Below are positions 6,151 through 8,869 of a stretch of 8,869 nt of DNA, in pieces (position 1 is the stretch's first letter; the number at the start of each line of letters is the position of its first letter). The stretch is from NCBI GenBank assembly GCA_946404295.1, contig CAMJDE010000060.1:1-8869 (forward strand), in the 5' to 3' direction. The notes below the pieces were generated by a model, which did no database searches, was not told where the DNA came from, and was given only the letters and a program-made list of their open reading frames with translations. The stretch comes from an uncultured Clostridia bacterium (GTDB taxonomy: Bacteria > Bacillota > Clostridia > Oscillospirales > CAG-272). Made by a program: the position numbers and the translations under genes.

Positions 6151-7311
6151 ATGTATTGCAAGAAGGAATGTATCGCCATGCTGCTGGCGGGAGGACAGGG
6201 AAGCCGCCTCTACGCCCTGACCACCAAGACGGCGAAGCCCGCCGTCAATTACGGGGGGAAGTATCGCATCATCGACTTTCCGCTCTCGAACTGCATCAAC
6301 TCGGGCATCGATACCGTCGGGGTCCTCACGCAGTATCAGCCGCTTGCCCTGAACGACTACATCGGAAAGGGAGCGGCGTGGGATCTCGACCGCATCCGCG
6401 GGGGGCTGACCGTTCTTCCGCCTTATCAGGACGGCAAGAACGCCGACTGGTATAAGGGAACGGCGAACGCGATCTATCAGAACATCGACTTCATCAAGAA
6501 GTTCGACCCCGACTACGTTCTGATCCTCTCGGGCGACCATATCTACAAGATGGACTACTCGCAGATGCTCGCGTTCCACAAGGAGAAGAAGGCGGCTTGC
6601 ACCGTCGCGACCATCACCGTTCCGATCGAGGAGGCGTCGCGCTTCGGCATCTGCAACACGCGCGAGGACGGTTCGATCTACGAGTTTGAGGAAAAGCCGA
6701 AAGAGCCCAAGAACAATCAGGCGTCGATGGGCATTTACGTTTTCTCGACCAACGTCTTGCTCGAATACCTCGAACTTGACGAGAAGGATCCCAAATCGTC
6801 CAAGGACTTCGGAAAGAACGTGATCCCCAACCTCCTGAAATCGGGCGAGCGCCTGTTCGCATATCCCTTCTCGGGGTACTGGCGGGACGTCGGGACGATC
6901 GGCTCTCTCTGGGAGGCGAATATGGACCTCCTGGAAGAGAAGCCCGAACTCGATCTCCGCACGCGCTTCTTCCGCATTTATTCCCGCAACTCGGCGCGTC
7001 CGCCCCAGTTCATCGGCAAGACGGCTTCGATCTCGTCCTCGATGATCTCGGAGGGCTGCTCGGTTTACGGGACGGTCAGGCACTCGGTCATCTCCGGGGG
7101 CTCCGTGATCGGCCGTGACGCCGTCGTCTGCGATTCGGTCATTATGGACGACGTGGTGATCGAGCCGGGCGCCGAGGTCTATTACGCCATCGTCGACAGC
7201 GAGACGGTCATCCGCTCGGGCGTCCGGGTCGGATCTCCCGACGCCGGGAAAGATCGCATCACGGTGATCGCCAAGGGCAGCGACGTTACGAAAAACGTGG
7301 AGGGGAAGTGA
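6151..7311 (+). CDS. glgC: Glucose-1-phosphate adenylyltransferase GlgC
   Basis: This 386-residue enzyme makes ADP-glucose and pyrophosphate from ATP and glucose-1-phosphate, the committed step of bacterial glycogen synthesis. The nucleotidyltransferase domain contains the ATP loop AGGQGSRL (13-20), AKPAVNYGGKYRIIDFPLSNCINSGI (28-53), the GAAWDLDR segment (74-81), SGDH with metal-binding Asp129 (127-130), EEKPKEP (180-186) and YWRDVGTI (243-250). A left-handed beta-helix follows (about 290-370), with hexapeptide-like repeats such as SISSSMISEGCSVYGTVRHSV. All catalytic motifs are intact. The start has AAAGGGAG at 6137-6144, six bases before the ATG. Its stop overlaps the upstream GTG candidate of glgD. 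The enzyme probably forms hetero-oligomers with GlgD, as described in other Bacillota. Confidence 0.97.
   Translation: MYCKKECIAMLLAGGQGSRLYALTTKTAKPAVNYGGKYRIIDFPLSNCINSGIDTVGVLTQYQPLALNDYIGKGAAWDLDRIRGGLTVLPPYQDGKNADWYKGTANAIYQNIDFIKKFDPDYVLILSGDHIYKMDYSQMLAFHKEKKAACTVATITVPIEEASRFGICNTREDGSIYEFEEKPKEPKNNQASMGIYVFSTNVLLEYLELDEKDPKSSKDFGKNVIPNLLKSGERLFAYPFSGYWRDVGTIGSLWEANMDLLEEKPELDLRTRFFRIYSRNSARPPQFIGKTASISSSMISEGCSVYGTVRHSVISGGSVIGRDAVVCDSVIMDDVVIEPGAEVYYAIVDSETVIRSGVRVGSPDAGKDRITVIAKGSDVTKNVEGK
7299..7305 (+). promoter_or_regulatory. Ribosome-binding site bearing on the glgD start
   Basis: GGAGGGG lies 11 nt before the ATG at 7317 but only 2 nt before the in-frame GTG at 7308. The ATG spacing is somewhat long and the GTG spacing too short, so the ATG is preferred. 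Confidence 0.55.
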
Positions 7312-7316
7312 GTCAG

Positions 7317-8447
7317 ATGAGTACGACCGGTTTCATATTTTCAAACCTGAACAGCAATACGCTCTCGCTTCTGACGAGCGACCGCACGGTCGCCGCCATT
7401 CCGTTCGGATGCCGCTATCGGCTCGTCGATTTCGCCCTCTCGAATATGGTGAACTCGGACATCACCGACATCAACATCATCGCCAACTACAACTTCCGTT
7501 CGCTCGTGAACCACATCGGTTCGGGTAAGGACTGGGATCTGGCGCGCCGTTCGGGCGGGATCAAGATCCTGTCTCCCGGGCAGGAAGCGCGGCAAGCCGA
7601 CGCGATGGTCTACTCCTATCGGCTCGAGGCGCTTCGCAGCATCCGCGACCGCATCAACGAACTGACGAGCGATACCGTCGTTCTGACCGACAGCGACCAT
7701 CTCTGCAATATCGATCTCTCCGACGTGATCGCCTTCCATAAGGCGAACGACGCCGAGGCGACCTTCGTCACCGTGCAGAGCAAGATCGGCGACGTCTCGC
7801 GCGATCCGCAGACGGCGCTGCAGTCCAACGCGAAGGGACGGGTCACCGACATCGTGCGTTCGAGCGGCTACGACCCCGATCATCCCTTCGTTTCGATCCG
7901 CATCTTCGTTCTCTCGACCGATTTCCTCGTCCGTTCGCTCGAGGAGGCTGTCGCGCGGAACTACCACAGTTTTACCAACGATATCATTATGAAGTCTCCC
8001 GAAAAGAGGCGGTTCTACTCCTACTGTTTCAACGACGTCGTGATCCCCGTCACGACCTTCCTCGACTATTACCGGGCGAATATGCTGCTGACGCGGGACG
8101 CGGCGGCGCGCAACGCCATTCTCGGGAAATGGGAGCGTCCGATCTACACGCGCGTGCACAACTCGCCCCCGACCGTGTATTTCGACGGGTGCAGCGTGAA
8201 GGATTCGCTGATCGCCGACGGCTGCGTCATCGAGGGGAAAGTCGAGAATTCGGTGTTGTTCCGCGGAGTCAAGGTCTCGCGCGGCGCCGTCGTCAAAAAC
8301 TCGATCCTCTTCGGCGACACCTACGTCGGAGCCAACAGTTCGCTGAACTGCATCGTCTCGGATAAAAACGTCGTGATCTCGGACGATCAGACGCTCTCGG
8401 GCGCCGGATCCACCCCCTTCTATATCGCGAAGAACAAACGCATCTGA
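7317..8447 (+). CDS. glgD: GlgD, non-catalytic ADP-glucose pyrophosphorylase subunit
   Basis: This 376-residue paralogue of GlgC is taken to regulate it within a GlgC/GlgD complex. It keeps the fold markers RYRLVDFALSNMVNSDI (33-49), HIGSGKDWDLARRSGGIKIL (66-85) and a C-terminal left-handed beta-helix (about 287-355). The catalytic motifs are lost. The ATP loop AGGQGSRL is replaced by SNLNSNTL (about 9-16), KPAV by AAIP, SGDH by DSDH (125-128), and YWRDVGT by VVIPVTT (241-247). This is the usual GlgD pattern, not a sign of decay, because the frame is intact and full length. Start choice: ATG at 7317 gives MSTTGFIFSNLN; GTG at 7308 would add three residues and overlap the glgC stop. The gene lies 32 nt before glgA. 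Confidence 0.94.
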   Translation: MSTTGFIFSNLNSNTLSLLTSDRTVAAIPFGCRYRLVDFALSNMVNSDITDINIIANYNFRSLVNHIGSGKDWDLARRSGGIKILSPGQEARQADAMVYSYRLEALRSIRDRINELTSDTVVLTDSDHLCNIDLSDVIAFHKANDAEATFVTVQSKIGDVSRDPQTALQSNAKGRVTDIVRSSGYDPDHPFVSIRIFVLSTDFLVRSLEEAVARNYHSFTNDIIMKSPEKRRFYSYCFNDVVIPVTTFLDYYRANMLLTRDAAARNAILGKWERPIYTRVHNSPPTVYFDGCSVKDSLIADGCVIEGKVENSVLFRGVKVSRGAVVKNSILFGDTYVGANSSLNCIVSDKNVVISDDQTLSGAGSTPFYIAKNKRI

Positions 8448-8479
8448 GACGCTCCGACAAGAACAGAAAGGAGATTAAC

Positions 8480-8869
8480 GTGGATATCCTGTACGTTACG
8501 AGCGAAGCGGCTCCGTTTGCCGCCAGCGGCGGTCTCGGCGACGTGATGGGCGCTCTCCCGCAAGCGGTGAAGAAGGCGTCCCCCGACGATCGGATCAGCG
8601 TGATCATGCCGTTCTATAAGAAACAGGTCCCTTCAGCGCTCGCGTCGTCCTTCCGGTTCGTCTGCGAGTTCCGTTTCAAGTACGTCTGGCGCGACGCCTA
8701 CGCCGGGATCTATTGTGCCGAGCGCGGCGGCGTTACCTACTACTTTGTCGATAACGAGCAGTATTTTCTGCGCGACGGACTGTACGGACAGTTTGACGAC
8801 GGGGAACGCTTCGCCTTCTTCTCGACGGCTGTGGTCGAGTTCCTTTTCAAACTGGATAAACTGCCCGAT
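8480..8869 (+). CDS. glgA: Glycogen synthase GlgA, 3' truncated by the window
   Basis: The first 130 residues of a GT5-family ADP-glucose-dependent glycogen synthase are visible. The enzyme transfers glucose from ADP-glucose to the non-reducing end of alpha-1,4-glucan. The N-terminus MDILYVTSEAAPFAASGGLGDVMGALPQAV matches the starch-synthase catalytic domain (GT5), and VIMPFYKK (41-48), YYFVDNEQYFLRDGLYG (87-103) and DDGERFAFFSTAVVEFL (106-122) are further family motifs. The usual ADP-glucose-contacting Lys of the KTGG/KVGG motif is Ala15 here (AASGG). The start is GTG with AAAGGAG (8467-8473) six bases upstream, and the family N-terminus confirms it. The frame remains open to the window edge. 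Confidence 0.95.
   Translation, partial: MDILYVTSEAAPFAASGGLGDVMGALPQAVKKASPDDRISVIMPFYKKQVPSALASSFRFVCEFRFKYVWRDAYAGIYCAERGGVTYYFVDNEQYFLRDGLYGQFDDGERFAFFSTAVVEFLFKLDKLPD

Overview
This window is a compact, entirely plus-strand stretch from a Clostridia-like member of the Bacillota. The case for that lineage rests on two things. The first is a sporulation-linked cluster in the order flippase, HU, RqcP (YabO), YabP, YabQ. The second is a glycogen operon that carries glgD beside glgC, a pairing typical of Bacillota. Coding DNA is GC-rich, the few intergenic gaps are AT-rich, and the promoters found are good sigma-A matches. I cannot place it below class level.

Layout. (1) Positions 1-1508 hold the 3' part of a SpoVB/YabM-like lipid-linked oligosaccharide flippase; its start lies outside the window. 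(2) Positions 1509-1718 are AT-rich, with helically phased A-tracts followed by a near-consensus promoter that drives hup. (3) hup (1719-1994) and rqcP (2010-2252) form a short vegetative unit that ends in a strong hairpin at 2269-2308. (4) yabP (2314-2601) and yabQ (2598-3182) follow, overlapping by ATGA. A candidate sporulation (sigma-E-like) promoter has its -10 element at the edge of the terminator stem. (5) A class I fumarate hydratase alpha-subunit gene (3184-4041) sits one base after yabQ; no beta-subunit gene is visible nearby. A strong intrinsic terminator ends this block at 4060-4105. (6) A near-consensus extended -10 promoter at 4127-4155 starts the glycogen operon glgB-glgC-glgD-glgA, and glgA runs off the right edge.

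How the genes work together. The left half combines nucleoid packaging (HU), rescue of stalled 50S subunits (RqcP), and spore coat and cortex assembly (YabP, YabQ), plus the flippase. The Bacillus subtilis order is yabM-yabN-yabO-yabP-yabQ-divIC. Here the mazG (yabN) position next to the flippase is empty, hup is present, and divIC is replaced by the fumarase subunit. The right half makes glycogen: GlgC, probably with the non-catalytic paralogue GlgD, makes ADP-glucose; GlgA extends the alpha-1,4 chains; GlgB adds the alpha-1,6 branches.

I found no wholly new system. The most interesting signals are regulatory: a sporulation promoter nested in a terminator whose stem also covers the yabP ribosome-binding site, curved DNA in front of the gene for a DNA-bending protein, and a candidate vegetative promoter inside the 3' end of yabQ serving the fumarase gene.
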